Assembly (NCBI RefSeq): GCF_003584565.2
Contig: NZ_CP031010.1
Coordinates: 496,001 to 560,000 of the forward strand
DNA from: Alteromonas sp. RKMC-009
GTDB lineage: Bacteria; Pseudomonadota; Gammaproteobacteria; Enterobacterales; Alteromonadaceae
Length of the DNA stretch: 64,000 bases
Direction of reading: 5' to 3'
Shown here: positions 8,205-17,762 of the stretch, in pieces
Layout of the letters: each line of letters starts with the position of its first letter
Numbering within the stretch: the stretch's first letter is position 1
Position numbers and translations under genes: made by a program
Notes under the pieces: generated by a model
Database searches by the model: none
Seen by the model: only the letters and a program-made list of their open reading frames with translations
What the model was told of the DNA's origin: nothing

Positions 8205-10376
8205 TTAGAGTGGCTGCAATTTAGCATAGGCCAGTACCAGCCATTTGCTGCCGAACTCGTCGAAATTTACCTGTACTCTGGCGTGATCGCCGGAACCTTC
8301 ATAGTTCAGTACCACACCCTCACCGAATTTACGGTGCATAACACGCTGACCCAACTGAAACCCGGTTTGTTCAAAACTTTCGTGGGACGTCGCCCGTGAA
8401 AAGCGGTTATGAACAGGGCGGGATACCGTTGATTTTAACCGTACTTCTTCCACGCATTCCGACGGAATTTCGCGGATAAACCGTGACGCCGTGTGATACT
8501 TGTCCTGGCCATAAAGCCGGCGGCTTTCCGCATAGGTAATAAAGAGCTTCTTCATGGCCCGTGTCATACCCACGTAGGCCAGACGGCGTTCCTCTTCCAT
8601 ACGGCCGGGCTCATCATTGGTCATCTGGCTGGGGAACATGCCTTCTTCAACACCGGCCATAAACACCAGCGGAAACTCCAGGCCTTTGGCGGTGTGAATG
8701 GTCATCATCTGAACCGCATCCTGGTCAGTGTCTGCCTGTGTTTCACCGGCTTCCAGCGAGGCATGAGCCAGAAATGCACTCAGCGGCGTCATTTCATCGG
8801 CTTCTTCCGGCACGATAAACTGCTTACAGGCGGTGACCAGTTCCTCAAGGTTTTCCAGGCGTGCCTGTGCTTTTTCACCCTTTTCAGCCTGGTACATGGC
8901 ATATAAGCCGGAATGTTTGATAGCTTTGTCGGCCTGCTCTTCCAGCGGTAAATCCGCCATTGCCTGTTCAAGATCGGTTATCAGTACAATAAAACTCTGC
9001 AAGGCGTTGGCTGCACGGCCTTTCAGGGAACCGTCGGTGAGTAATAAGTTGCTGGCCTGCCACAACGAGCAATTGTGCGCTCTGGCTGTCTCACGAATGG
9101 CTGACAGGGTTTTCTCACCCATGCCCCGGCTGGGTGTATTAACTACCCGTTCATAGGCAGCGTCATCGTGTGGGTGGTTAACCATGCGCAGATAACCCAG
9201 CGCATCTTTGATTTCCTGGCGTTCGAAGAACCGCAGACCACCGTAAATCCGGTAAGCCAGACCTTCATGCAACAACGCTTCTTCCAGTACCCGGGACTGA
9301 GCATTGTTGCGGTATAAAATGGCACTTTCACTCAGGGCGTTACCCTGCTGCAGCCAGCTTTTAATTTGCGACACAATAAAGCGGGCTTCATCCAGTTCGT
9401 TGAAACCGGCATATACAGATACCAGTTCACCGTCAGCACCGTCAGTCCAGAGCTCTTTGCCGAGCCGGCCTGTGTTGTTGTCGATGACCGCGTTTGCGGC
9501 TTTCAGAATTGTGCTGGTGGAGCGGTAATTCTGTTCGAGACGGATTGTTTCCGGCTTCGGGAAGTCCTTCAGAAACTTATGGATATTATCGACATTTGCA
9601 CCCCGCCAGCCATAAATTGACTGATCGTCGTCGCCCACAATCATGATGGTGTTTTCGCCGGTACTGCACAGCATGCGCAGCCAGGCATACTGAATGTTAT
9701 TGGTGTCCTGGAATTCGTCGACCAGTACCGCACGGAAACGTTTTTGGTAGTGAGCCAGAATCTCCGGATTACGGGCCCACAATTCATGTGCCCGCAAAAG
9801 CAGTTCGGCAAAATCAACCAGCCCGGAGCGGTCACAGGACTCCTGGTAGGCCGCATAAATATCGCGCATCTTCTGCTGGGTATGATCGTTATGGGTATCG
9901 ATGTGCTGAGGTCTTAAGCCTTCATCTTTATTGCCATTGATGTACCACTGTACCTGTCTCGGCGGCCAGTGCTTCTCATCCAGATTCAGCGCTTTCAGAA
10001 TACGGCGGATCAACCTGTACTGGTCGTCGGAATCCAGTATCTGGAAATTTTCCGGCAAGCCGGCTTCGGCGTGATGTGCTCTGAGCAAACGATGCGCCAG
10101 GCCGTGGAAGGTACCCATCCACATGGTGTGCATGCTGCGCTTCATCAGATGTTCAATCCGGCCGCGCATTTCCTTGGCTGCTTTATTCGTGAAGGTTACC
10201 GCCAGAATTGAAAATGGCGCGATGTTCTCTACTTCCATCAGCCAGGCGATGCGGTGAACCAGTACCCGTGTTTTACCACTACCGGCGCCTGCAAGCACCA
10301 GCATGTTCGACTGAGGGGCAGCAACGGCTTCGCGTTGTTTGTCATTTAGGTCGTCGAGAAGTAAAGATACATCCAT
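8205..10376 (-). CDS. uvrD: DNA helicase II UvrD
   Basis: A 723-residue superfamily I 3'-5' helicase acting in nucleotide excision and mismatch repair. It has Walker A AGAGSGKT, DEFQDTN (motif II), GDDDQSIYGWRGA (motif III), VGMTRA (motif VI) and the C-terminal Tudor-like domain (GQRVMHRKFGEGVVLNYEG...). The frame extends to a GTG at 10388, but the ATG at 10376 gives MDVSLLLDDLNDKQREAV, which aligns with the E. coli start, and is preferred. A LexA box lies about 55 bases upstream, so it is likely part of the SOS regulon. In E. coli uvrD follows xerC-yigB; here it has moved a few kb away. Confidence 0.97.
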   Translation of the reverse strand: MDVSLLLDDLNDKQREAVAAPQSNMLVLAGAGSGKTRVLVHRIAWLMEVENIAPFSILAVTFTNKAAKEMRGRIEHLMKRSMHTMWMGTFHGLAHRLLRAHHAEAGLPENFQILDSDDQYRLIRRILKALNLDEKHWPPRQVQWYINGNKDEGLRPQHIDTHNDHTQQKMRDIYAAYQESCDRSGLVDFAELLLRAHELWARNPEILAHYQKRFRAVLVDEFQDTNNIQYAWLRMLCSTGENTIMIVGDDDQSIYGWRGANVDNIHKFLKDFPKPETIRLEQNYRSTSTILKAANAVIDNNTGRLGKELWTDGADGELVSVYAGFNELDEARFIVSQIKSWLQQGNALSESAILYRNNAQSRVLEEALLHEGLAYRIYGGLRFFERQEIKDALGYLRMVNHPHDDAAYERVVNTPSRGMGEKTLSAIRETARAHNCSLWQASNLLLTDGSLKGRAANALQSFIVLITDLEQAMADLPLEEQADKAIKHSGLYAMYQAEKGEKAQARLENLEELVTACKQFIVPEEADEMTPLSAFLAHASLEAGETQADTDQDAVQMMTIHTAKGLEFPLVFMAGVEEGMFPSQMTNDEPGRMEEERRLAYVGMTRAMKKLFITYAESRRLYGQDKYHTASRFIREIPSECVEEVRLKSTVSRPVHNRFSRATSHESFEQTGFQLGQRVMHRKFGEGVVLNYEGSGDHARVQVNFDEFGSKWLVLAYAKLQPL

Positions 10377-10430
10377 CGGGCAGATCACCAGCGTAGTTAA
10401 TTTCAGACCGGCAGATTATGCCAGAGCAGG

Positions 10431-10446
10431 CTGTGAATTTATACAG
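10431..10446. promoter_or_regulatory. LexA (SOS) box upstream of uvrD
   Basis: CTGT at 10431-10434 and ACAG at 10443-10446 are separated by eight AT-rich bases, fitting the CTGT-N8-ACAG operator of gammaproteobacterial LexA. It lies 55 bases before the uvrD ATG. uvrD is an established SOS gene in E. coli, which supports the assignment. Confidence 0.75.
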
Positions 10447-10523
10447 TAAGGCAAAGGGAATCATTATTCTACCGTGCCATGTGACTGATGTTAAAAAGAA
10501 GTATCAAAATTAGACTAAAGGCT

Positions 10524-10546
10524 AAGTGTGTGGAAAATATACACTT
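10524..10546. promoter_or_regulatory. Inverted repeat upstream of the LuxR-type gene
   Basis: AAGTGT at 10524-10529 and ACACTT at 10541-10546 form an inverted repeat with an 11-base spacer about 100 bases before the LuxR-type regulator gene. It could be an operator for that regulator or another protein. No promoter hexamers could be fixed with confidence. Nothing else is evident in the 272-bp gap between uvrD and this gene except the LexA box. Confidence 0.25.
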
Positions 10547-10648
10547 TGTTAGAGTTTACCTGTACAGTGCTATTCACACAGGAAATAGTATTCACGGTGT
10601 CGGGTGCGTAGCGTAAATGAAGCGGCTATACGCAAAGGATAAGTAACC

Positions 10649-11809
10649 TTGCTCCGCCGCGCCTTAAATGACGGGATAGTCATGGATTACAACGTAGATA
10701 ACGAAACCATTGATTTCGATAAACTGATTATTGAAATTTATGACGCTGCACTAACCCGTAAATGGGGCAGGGTGCTGGCGCAGTGCAATAAAGTGTTTCT
10801 GGCCAACAAAACATTTCTTGTACTGCGAGATGTGATCAACGACAGAGAAGTTGCCTGGCGTATGAAGACTGCCGGTGATGGTTGCCCGTCCTTTCCCCCA
10901 GAAGTGGATTTATCTTCACTTTCCGCCCTTAAACCTTTTTTCTTCCGGCTCCATGAAGGGGATATCTTTGATACCTGTTCACCCGCATTTCGAAGTTCAG
11001 AACATTTTACTGCGATTGCAGGAAAAGTACTGACTCCGCTGGATGCAGAAAAAACACTGGCAGCACTGGTGTTGCGGGACGAACGCTACGAAGCTTATCT
11101 TGGTGTATGCCGTCCGGAGCAGGACGACGATTTTTCAAAATACGAAGAAGTTGCTTTCAAACGTTTAGTGCCGCACTTTGTCCGTGCAGCCCGTTTCTTC
11201 CGTGATGAAGAAATATTTCGTCAGCAAAGACAACTGGCGCAGGGCGTTTACGAGCACATCAAAACGGCGTTTGTGGTTTGCGACAGCCAGTTAAGGGTGC
11301 AGGCCTGTAACAGTCAGGCAGAGCAATACCTGAATTCAGGTAAAGCCGTTGCGCTCAACAAAAAACGCCTCGTTTTTGCTATGCAGCACCAGCACACCCG
11401 CTTTTGCGATAAAGTTCAGGCTTGCCTCTCCGGAGCTGAGAAGGACGAGGTGGTGCACGTTGTTGATGATAACGTGGACGTGATTGAAATTTTCCATATT
11501 CACCGGCTTGCCTCTCAGGCAGAAGAGGAGCGGCGTGAGCCGTTAGCCGTTATTAATATTGTGACCAGAGGAAAACCGGACTGGCAGAACATTCAGTCTT
11601 GCTACGCGCTGAACAAGCGGGAAGTATTGATCGCGCGCATGTTGTATAAGTGCGCTTCCTACCGGGATATTGCTGCCGCTGCGGGACTGACCCCCGGAGA
11701 CGTGGAAATTCAGGTACAACGTCTGATAAAAGCCATGGGCGTTAAAAGTGAAGAAAACCTTATTGATAAGCTGGCCATGTTTTCCGGTACCGCACCGAAG
11801 TTCGCTTAA
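10649..11809 (+). CDS. LuxR-family transcriptional regulator
   Basis: 386 residues from a TTG start (AAAGGA at 10634-10639, 9 bases upstream); an ATG at 10682 (375 residues) is the alternative, with poorer Shine-Dalgarno support. The C-terminal 65 residues are a LuxR-type helix-turn-helix: LNKREVLIARMLYKCASYRDIAAAAGLTPGD, then VQRLIKAMGVKSEENLIDKL. The N-terminal two thirds have no named motif I recognise, but residues 195-300 resemble the PAS-like sensory middle found in soluble LuxR-type regulators. It has no receiver Asp pocket and no membrane helix. The ligand and targets are unknown. It is not in an operon with its neighbours. Confidence 0.8.
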   Translation: MLRRALNDGIVMDYNVDNETIDFDKLIIEIYDAALTRKWGRVLAQCNKVFLANKTFLVLRDVINDREVAWRMKTAGDGCPSFPPEVDLSSLSALKPFFFRLHEGDIFDTCSPAFRSSEHFTAIAGKVLTPLDAEKTLAALVLRDERYEAYLGVCRPEQDDDFSKYEEVAFKRLVPHFVRAARFFRDEEIFRQQRQLAQGVYEHIKTAFVVCDSQLRVQACNSQAEQYLNSGKAVALNKKRLVFAMQHQHTRFCDKVQACLSGAEKDEVVHVVDDNVDVIEIFHIHRLASQAEEERREPLAVINIVTRGKPDWQNIQSCYALNKREVLIARMLYKCASYRDIAAAAGLTPGDVEIQVQRLIKAMGVKSEENLIDKLAMFSGTAPKFA

Positions 11810-11951
11810 TCTTTCTGCCTGTTTTTGTATCTGTTGTCACCGTACCTGCATTAAAAGGAGTAACCAGTTTCGCCTTGCATGGGGTTTTCGGGGCCGGTTT
11901 GCACCATCTGCTGTAAAGTACGTATGAAATGCATATCTTCGACTCCGGAGC

Positions 11952-12932
11952 GTGCGAGCAGTGCAACTTTTCAAATCCCGCGAGGCATCTTCCACCGATG
12001 CCACATCCCTGACAGATTTTTCTATGCTGGCGTGGTGGCAAATCCTTAAACGCACTTACAGCAAACAAAATGCACATAATTTATCGCTGGTCGCCGCCGG
12101 AGTGGCTTTCTATTTCCTGCTCGCCGTATTCCCCTTGCTTACTGCCGTTATCTCTCTGTATGGTTTGCTGGTCACACCGGAGCAGCTGCAAAGCCACATG
12201 GCACATCTGGTGGATGTGGTGCCTGCTGACAGCCGTTACATTGTTGAGGAGCAACTGACCAAACTCACTGGAAATTCTGACTTTGCGCTCAGTTGGGGGG
12301 TCTCATTGAGCTTGCTGCTGACAATCTGGAGCAGCAGTAAAGGTGCGAACGCGCTGATCACGGCATGCAACATTACCTACAACGAACCCCACGGCAGAAT
12401 GTTCCTGAAAGGTTTGCTGGCGCGGCTGGTACTGACCATTGGTATTATCGCCTTCGTGATTGCTGCGTTACTGTGTATTTCCGTGTTGCCCGAATGGATA
12501 AGCTACTTAGCCGGTTCTGTACTCAACGAAAAAGCGGCAACCTGGCTCACCTGGCCTGTACTTATATTCCTGTTTAATATCGCTCTGGCAGCACTGTACC
12601 GGTACGGACCCCACCGGAGACCGGCAAAATGGCGCTGGGTTACCGTGGGCTCGGCGTTTGCTTCGCTGGTGTGGGTGATTGCGTCCTTTGCGTTTTCTGT
12701 ATATCTGAACGAATTTGCTTCGTATAACAAAACCTACGGCTCACTGGGAGGGATTGTCATTCTGTTGATGTGGTTCTACCTGAGTGCTTACATCATCTTG
12801 CTCGGCGCGGAACTCAATTCAGCTACCGAATACCAGACCGATAAAGACAGCACTGCCGGTGAGGAAAAGCCGAAAGGAGAGCGGGGGGCTTACGTGGCTG
12901 ACCATTCCCCTTCCGATAGTCAGACGAAGTGA
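11952..12932 (+). CDS. YihY/BrkB-family inner-membrane protein
   Basis: 326 residues with about six membrane helices. The family signature is clear: NLSLVAAGVAFYFLLAVFPLLTA near residue 40, then the GSLGGIVILLMWFYLSAYIILLGAELN block near residues 265-290. The function of this widespread family is not settled (once mis-annotated as ribonuclease BN). The hydrophilic C-terminal 45 residues extend beyond the usual E. coli length (290). Start: GTG at 11952 has CCGGAG almost touching it; a GTG at 11961 is at better spacing, so three residues are in doubt. Confidence 0.9.
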   Translation: MRAVQLFKSREASSTDATSLTDFSMLAWWQILKRTYSKQNAHNLSLVAAGVAFYFLLAVFPLLTAVISLYGLLVTPEQLQSHMAHLVDVVPADSRYIVEEQLTKLTGNSDFALSWGVSLSLLLTIWSSSKGANALITACNITYNEPHGRMFLKGLLARLVLTIGIIAFVIAALLCISVLPEWISYLAGSVLNEKAATWLTWPVLIFLFNIALAALYRYGPHRRPAKWRWVTVGSAFASLVWVIASFAFSVYLNEFASYNKTYGSLGGIVILLMWFYLSAYIILLGAELNSATEYQTDKDSTAGEEKPKGERGAYVADHSPSDSQTK

Positions 12933-12952
12933 TTAGCACGCTGACAAAGAAA

Positions 12953-12973
12953 TGGAGCGCATTAAGCGCTCCA
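12953..12973. terminator. Hairpin between convergent yihY-like and csbD-like genes
   Basis: TGGAGCGC (12953-12960) and GCGCTCCA (12966-12973) form a perfect 8-bp stem with an ATTAA loop in the 68-bp convergent gap. No T-run follows on either strand, so it may act as a weak bidirectional or Rho-assisted terminator. Confidence 0.4.
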
Positions 12974-13000
12974 TGTGAAGTATTCAGAGGGGGCTGACCA

Positions 13001-13192
13001 CTAGTTGAAGTAACGGTCCACTTCTTTTTCAGCTTCATCGCGGCTTTTACCGTAAGCTTTCTGAATTTTGCCGACCAGTTCTTCACGGCGGCCATCAATT
13101 TTATCTACATCATCGTCGGTGAGTTTACCCCACTGTTGCTGAACTTTACCTTTTAACTCTTTCCAGTTGCCTTCGATACGATCGCTGTTCAT
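13001..13192 (-). CDS. CsbD/YjbJ-family stress protein
   Basis: A 63-residue, highly charged, helical protein of the CsbD (YjbJ) family: MNSDRIEGNWKELKGKVQQQ and KIDGRREELVGKIQKAYG are the family repeats. Members are abundant general-stress proteins of unknown biochemical role. The ATG at 13192 has a well placed AGGAG about 7 bases upstream; the frame remains open to a TTG at 13210 but that would place the start inside the ribosome binding site. Stands alone on the minus strand. Confidence 0.92.
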   Translation of the reverse strand: MNSDRIEGNWKELKGKVQQQWGKLTDDDVDKIDGRREELVGKIQKAYGKSRDEAEKEVDRYFN

Positions 13193-13664
13193 ATCTTTCT
13201 CCTGTTTCAAGATTTAATGATGTTACAAAATTCTGTCAGGACCGGTTTAACGGGTCCGGGCATGGTCTGTCTGACGCACTGTGCAATCTACTTATTGCGA
13301 AGTCTTACGCCGGCAGTTACCCATATACAATCAACTCTTATTCCAGTTTTCTGGTGCTGAGAATAAGTCTCTGAATTACGGTTGTTATTTTATATTCCTT
13401 TTCGCTATAGCCGGAGAGAGCGGGCAGGCGTAGGATGTAGAACTTTCACGGTGCCGGCCAGTGATTTCACGGTCTGCGGTGATATTGAAATTTTGTAATG
13501 TGCGATCGGTTTGCCGGTGATGTGAGTAGACATTTATGTCGTTGAACGATAATCCTCACCGGTTGATAACATGGTGCTTGATCTGTGACGTTCAGCCCTT
13601 ATCTTTCAGGCTTATTTCGGGGCCTCTTAACCATTTACGCACATACGCCAAACCAGGAACACCT
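13193..13664. other. Non-coding region between csbD-like gene and cysE
   Basis: About 470 bases without a convincing gene. It holds the csbD leader at its left end and the cysE leader at its right. The frame of cysE continues upstream to 13536, but the extra 43 residues do not resemble CysE. A short GC-rich inverted repeat (GGACC...GGTCC, near 13239-13257) is visible. No promoter can be named with confidence. Confidence 0.5.
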
Positions 13665-14480
13665 ATGCAAGTATCAACAAGAAACGCCGGCTTCTGGCTT
13701 ACGCTCAAAAGCGAAGCGCAGCACATTGCTGACAACGAACCTTTGCTGGCGAGTTATATACATGCATGTATTCTGACCCATCATAATTTTGAGTCTTCAC
13801 TGAGCTTTATTCTGGCGAATAAAATGGCTGACGATGTGATGCCGGCCATTGCTATCCGTGAAGTGTTTGATGAAGCCTACCTGCTTGAACCGTCCATCAC
13901 GGAAGCGGCCATTGAAGACATCAAAGCTGTGTTTAACCGTGATGCAGCGGTGAAAGACTACTTAACGCCTTTGTTGTATTTTAAGGGTTTTCACGCTGTG
14001 CAAACTCACCGTATGGCACATTACCTGTGGCAGCGGGGCCGTCATCAGCTGGCATTGTTTTTACAAAGCCGGAATTCAGAAACATTCGGCGTCGACATTC
14101 ATCCCGCTGCAAAGATTGGTAAAGGGGTGATGTTTGATCACGCTACCGGCATTGTGGTGGGTGAAACCGCAGTGGTAGAAGACAATGTCAGTATTTTGCA
14201 GAGTGTAACGCTGGGCGGGACGGGTAATGAATCCGGCGACCGTCATCCGAAAGTGCGCCAGGGTGTGCTGGTAGGTGCCGGTGCAAAAATTCTCGGCAAT
14301 ATTGAAATTGGTGAAGGGTCAAAAGTGGGAGCCGGCAGTGTGGTGCTGAACGATGTGCCGCCGCATGTGACTGTGGTCGGTGTGCCCGCTAAAGTTGTGG
14401 GTAAACCGGCCTGCCAGCGCCCCTGCGATTCCATGCGCCAGAATTTCCTCGAAGACAGCGAAGCTGCAACCGGTAAATAG
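13665..14480 (+). CDS. cysE: Serine O-acetyltransferase CysE
   Basis: Transfers acetyl from acetyl-CoA to L-serine, the first step of cysteine synthesis. The 271-residue product from ATG 13665 matches E. coli CysE (273) from end to end: an N-terminal helical domain (SILANKMADDVMPAIAIRE type), PLLYFKGFHAVQTHR, then a left-handed beta-helix of hexapeptide repeats with the catalytic His region VDIHPAAKIGKG and DHATGIVVGE, and SILQSVTLGGTG. AGGAA precedes the ATG. The C-terminal tail differs from E. coli and lacks the terminal Ile, which in E. coli docks into CysK. Confidence 0.96.
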   Translation: MQVSTRNAGFWLTLKSEAQHIADNEPLLASYIHACILTHHNFESSLSFILANKMADDVMPAIAIREVFDEAYLLEPSITEAAIEDIKAVFNRDAAVKDYLTPLLYFKGFHAVQTHRMAHYLWQRGRHQLALFLQSRNSETFGVDIHPAAKIGKGVMFDHATGIVVGETAVVEDNVSILQSVTLGGTGNESGDRHPKVRQGVLVGAGAKILGNIEIGEGSKVGAGSVVLNDVPPHVTVVGVPAKVVGKPACQRPCDSMRQNFLEDSEAATGK

Positions 14481-14536
14481 TTTACCTGCCCGGTGCACAG
14501 CAGTGCCGTCCTGAAGTCGTTTGCTGTGTTGTTAAA

Positions 14537-14560
14537 GGCGTTTACTGTCAGGTAAACGCC
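14537..14560 (-). terminator. Hairpin at the 3' end of yigB
   Basis: GGCGTTTAC (14537-14545) and GTAAACGCC (14552-14560) form a 9-bp stem that includes the last codons and stop of the yigB-like gene. On the minus strand it is followed by a short T-rich stretch, and it also lies 57 bases after cysE, so it may serve both convergent genes. Confidence 0.5.
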
Positions 14561-15264
14561 AGCAATTCATCCAGCGACGATAATTCCACATGAGGAAGCA
14601 ATGTGGCTGCCTCACGGTTCAGGAGCATGTCGCGGTTTGCTGCAAGCCATGCCGCCTGATATCCCGCTTTCACTGCACCCATAACGTCTTTTTCCAGATT
14701 ATCACCCACGTGTAAAATCTGGCCCGGGGCTAACGACAGCATCGCCGCCGCTTCATCGAACATATGAGCGGACGGCTTGGCCGGACGGGTTACACTGGCG
14801 TGCAACACCACATTAAAGTACGCTGACAGTCCGGTTTTATGCGGGTCAACATTGCCATTGGTTATCGCAATCAGCGGCATTTTCTCTGCCAGTTGAGCCA
14901 GTACGCTGTGAACGCTGTCATCCAAAGTGAAATCGCTGCGGGCGTCATAAAAGCAGTCAAAACACGCTTTCGCGGCTGCCTCAAGTGCTTCGGGATCCTG
15001 AATATCCTGTTCCAGCGCCTGCCTGAGAGTATGCATACGCAACTGACCCATATCTGAAGCCAGCGCGGGTTGTGCCTTAATCAGACCCCGCTTTATATCT
15101 GTCCATTCCTGCGGCGAAAGCTTTGCCGTTTGCGGATATTCCGCAGCAATATAATGCTTAAGGGTTGCTTCTGCCCGTTTGATAATGGGGTCATTGTTAT
15201 AAAGTGTATCGTCCAGATCGAAAGTCATGGCTTTCACTGGTGCTAAAGGCCGGTAAAATCGCAT
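14548..15264 (-). CDS. yigB: HAD-family phosphatase YigB-like
   Basis: 238 residues of the haloacid dehalogenase superfamily. Motif I is MTFDLDDTLYNN (nucleophile Asp near residue 16), motif II is AITNGN, and motifs III/IV are the Lys in VTRPAKPS and LHVGDNLEKDVMGA. In E. coli YigB dephosphorylates the riboflavin-pathway intermediate ARPP and FMN. The assignment relies on its place directly after xerC, as in E. coli (dapF-DUF484-xerC-yigB). Last gene of the lptM-lysA-dapF cluster; 23 bases separate it from xerC. Confidence 0.88.
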   Translation of the reverse strand: MRFYRPLAPVKAMTFDLDDTLYNNDPIIKRAEATLKHYIAAEYPQTAKLSPQEWTDIKRGLIKAQPALASDMGQLRMHTLRQALEQDIQDPEALEAAAKACFDCFYDARSDFTLDDSVHSVLAQLAEKMPLIAITNGNVDPHKTGLSAYFNVVLHASVTRPAKPSAHMFDEAAAMLSLAPGQILHVGDNLEKDVMGAVKAGYQAAWLAANRDMLLNREAATLLPHVELSSLDELLAFT

Positions 15265-15287
15265 GGAACCTCAGTTTTATTAATAAG

Positions 15288-16202
15288 TTATTTCTTCCGG
15301 GCGCGGGGGTGCGCGTTATCGTACACCTTTGCCAGGTGCTGAAAATCCAGATGCGTATAAACCTGCGTGGTCGATAAGTTCGCATGACCAAGCAATTCCT
15401 GCACTGCCCGCAGATCACCGCTTGATTCTAATACGTGAGTAGCAAAGGAATGGCGCAGTTTATGTGGATGCACAGTCTGATTCATATTCTGAGACTGAGC
15501 TAACTGATTGAGACGGTTTGCCACCTGACGGTTTGAGATCCTCGTCCCCCGTTTGCTCACAAACACGGCCGGCTCATAGGGCGATGCATACTGGCCCCGT
15601 ACTTTTAACCAGGCATTCAGGGCTTTGGTCGCCGTGCGTCCAAGTGGCAGGATGCGCTGCTTATTTCCCTTACCGGTCACTTTAAGCGTCCCGTCGCCCT
15701 GACAATCAGCCAGGCGCAGGCCGGTCAGTTCATTCAGGCGTAACCCGCATCCGTAGAGTAATTCGGCCATTGCCATATCGCGACATTCTATACCTTCATC
15801 CTGTGGCGAAGACAATAACTGTTGCATGTCATCCACGCTGATTTGCTTTGGCAGAGGCTTGCCCTGTTTCGGCGCCTGAATACCCTCAACGGGGTTGCTG
15901 AACAGTTGTTCGTTACGCATCAGGTAATGACAGAATGTTCGCAGGGCAGAAAGCTGTAACGCGATGGAGCGGGCGTGCTTGCCCTGTCGTTTGGCGATGG
16001 CCATGACCCGCTTAACATCTGAAGGCGTCAGTCCGGACCAGTCTTCAAGGGCCAGTTCAGTGGCAATGGCGGTAAGCTGGCGGCGATAATTGGAAACGGT
16101 ATGCTCCGATAATCCCCGCTCGATATCGAGATGCAAAAGAAATTTGTCCAGCCATTGCTGGCATGCATCACTGAGGCGAGGTTCGGGCGCCGCCGGTTGC
16201 AT
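15288..16202 (-). CDS. xerC: Tyrosine recombinase XerC
   Basis: 304 residues. Site-specific recombinase that, with XerD, resolves chromosome dimers at dif. The N-terminal SAM-like core-binding domain (residues 10-95: LDIERGLSEHTVSNYRRQL) is followed by a catalytic domain with Arg in GCGLRLNELTG, Lys in GKGNKQRILPLG, His-Lys-Leu-Arg-His, LLGHANLSTTQ and the nucleophile Tyr in VYTHLDF. The ATG overlaps the DUF484 stop by one base (TAATG), which indicates translational coupling in the dapF cluster. Confidence 0.96.
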   Translation of the reverse strand: MQPAAPEPRLSDACQQWLDKFLLHLDIERGLSEHTVSNYRRQLTAIATELALEDWSGLTPSDVKRVMAIAKRQGKHARSIALQLSALRTFCHYLMRNEQLFSNPVEGIQAPKQGKPLPKQISVDDMQQLLSSPQDEGIECRDMAMAELLYGCGLRLNELTGLRLADCQGDGTLKVTGKGNKQRILPLGRTATKALNAWLKVRGQYASPYEPAVFVSKRGTRISNRQVANRLNQLAQSQNMNQTVHPHKLRHSFATHVLESSGDLRAVQELLGHANLSTTQVYTHLDFQHLAKVYDNAHPRARKK

Positions 16203-16900
16203 TAATATCCCAGCATGCCCGGCATGGTAATGTTCAGCACTTCCTGCAACTGTTTCAGCAGCAGAGTATCCATATCCGGCGTAAAGTGGGAGGCATCGTC
16301 AGAGCCTACAGCCAGAATGCCCATATCGTGATTGTCACCCAGTAAAATCAGTGCGACAGATTCAGCGGTTTCTTCACCGAAGATCACTTGTCTTTCGTGC
16401 TGGCTTAAACGGCCGAAGAAGAAGGTACTGTCTTTAAAGCGTTTTTCGATAATGAGTCTGCGTTGCAGCTCCTGCATGGCATGAGGGCCTTTAAACAGTT
16501 GCAACACTACTGAGTGAAGATTAAGACGTTCCTGCAGAACAGATTCCAGTTTGTACTGGATTTCCGATACAGATTTACAGCGTAACAGTTCGACATTCAG
16601 ATCCGTATAAACGCGGTAAATTTTCTCGTTTTGTTTGGCCACGCCGATGAGCTGGTTGAGTTTATAATTTAGCTGACGTACCTTCTTGCGAAGCTGTTCG
16701 CTCTGGCGTTCAACTAAAGATACAGCCCCTTTTTCCTCATGAGGAATCACCAACCGTTCAAGAATGTCCGGATTATTGGCGAAAAAGTCGGGATGCTTTA
16801 ATAAAAAAGCACGCACTTCTTCTGCTGTCAGTCCAAACGCTTCGTCGTAATTGGGTTCCAGTGTTACCGGTCTTTTACTTTGACCTGAAGCATCACTCAT
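16202..16900 (-). CDS. DUF484-family protein (YigA-like)
   Basis: 232 residues of the DUF484 family always found between dapF and xerC in gammaproteobacteria. It shows the typical start [26 protein letters not shown], a short coiled coil ([19 protein letters not shown]), and a GAF-like C-terminal half. No enzymatic function is established. It overlaps dapF by ATGA (16897-16900) and xerC by TAATG (16200-16204), so the three genes are translated as one unit. Confidence 0.93.
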   Translation of the reverse strand: MSDASGQSKRPVTLEPNYDEAFGLTAEEVRAFLLKHPDFFANNPDILERLVIPHEEKGAVSLVERQSEQLRKKVRQLNYKLNQLIGVAKQNEKIYRVYTDLNVELLRCKSVSEIQYKLESVLQERLNLHSVVLQLFKGPHAMQELQRRLIIEKRFKDSTFFFGRLSQHERQVIFGEETAESVALILLGDNHDMGILAVGSDDASHFTPDMDTLLLKQLQEVLNITMPGMLGY

Positions 16901-17727
16901 AGATTAATCTGTCCGTCGTAAATGTGCTCAGCGGGCCCGGTCATCTTGAGTGCCGAGTCCTCGCCCTGCCAGCGAATACGTAAACTGCCGCCGGGTAAAT
17001 CTACCCTGACTTCCTTATCCAATTTTCCCTGAACCTGTCCGACCGCTACAGCGGCACATGCGCCGCTGCCGCACGCCAGGGTTTCCCCTGCGCCACGTTC
17101 GAATACCCTGAGCTTCACATGGTCTTTCGACAGTATTTGCATAAAGCCAACGTTCACCCCTTCCGGAAAACGTTCGTGACGTTCCAGTAACGGGCCGACT
17201 TCATGCACACCGGCGGTATCGACATCGTCGACTTCCATTACACAATGGGGGTTACCCATGGAAACGGCGCCTAAAAATACTGTACGTTCCTCAACACGGA
17301 AAATGTAGGTCTTTTCCTGTTTATTGGCGACCAGAGGTACTCTGGCTGGTTCAAAGTCAGGTACACCCATGTTCACGGTGACCTGTCCGTCTTTTTCCAG
17401 GTACAACACCATTTTTCCTGCCTTGGTGCTGACCTTAATTTTATTGCGGTTGATTAACCCTTTCATTTTGACGAAACGGGCAAAACAACGGGCTCCGTTT
17501 CCACACTGGGAAACTTCCGAGCCGTCTGCATTGAAGATGCGGTAATGAAAATCCTGTTCAGGATCATAGGGAGGTTCTACCAGCAACAGCTGGTCAAAGC
17601 CAATACCAAAGTGCCGATCAGCGAGTTGCTGAATCTTCTCCTTTGAAAAGAAAACGTTCTGGGTAACGTTATCGATGACAACGAAGTCGTTGCCCAGCCC
17701 GTGCATTTTGGAAAATTGAACTTGCAT
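16897..17727 (-). CDS. dapF: Diaminopimelate epimerase DapF
   Basis: Converts LL- to meso-diaminopimelate for peptidoglycan and lysine. The 276-residue product carries both catalytic cysteines: [12 protein letters not shown] and [15 protein letters not shown]. Start motif [15 protein letters not shown] is canonical. The frame extends to a GTG at 17736, but the ATG at 17727 matches the length of E. coli DapF (274). It lies 35 bases after lysA, which uses its product; the two genes together complete the last steps of lysine synthesis. Confidence 0.97.
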   Translation of the reverse strand: MQVQFSKMHGLGNDFVVIDNVTQNVFFSKEKIQQLADRHFGIGFDQLLLVEPPYDPEQDFHYRIFNADGSEVSQCGNGARCFARFVKMKGLINRNKIKVSTKAGKMVLYLEKDGQVTVNMGVPDFEPARVPLVANKQEKTYIFRVEERTVFLGAVSMGNPHCVMEVDDVDTAGVHEVGPLLERHERFPEGVNVGFMQILSKDHVKLRVFERGAGETLACGSGACAAVAVGQVQGKLDKEVRVDLPGGSLRIRWQGEDSALKMTGPAEHIYDGQINL

Positions 17728-17762
17728 TAAGCGCACATCTTTCTTATTTGTATTTCTCTAGT

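Noticed and set aside
8493..8906. 137-codon plus-strand ORF inside uvrD
   Set aside because: Antisense to strongly conserved helicase motifs; no ribosome binding site and no recognisable family.
10551..10580. Second LexA-like sequence CTGTACAGTG...CACACAG before the LuxR-type gene
   Set aside because: The half-sites do not have the 8-base spacing required (CTGT-N8-ACAG).
11855..12047. Small ORF from ATG near 11879 preceded by AAAAGGAG
   Set aside because: The ribosome binding site is about 16 bases away, and most of the frame overlaps the clear yihY-like gene; its composition looks like a shadow frame.
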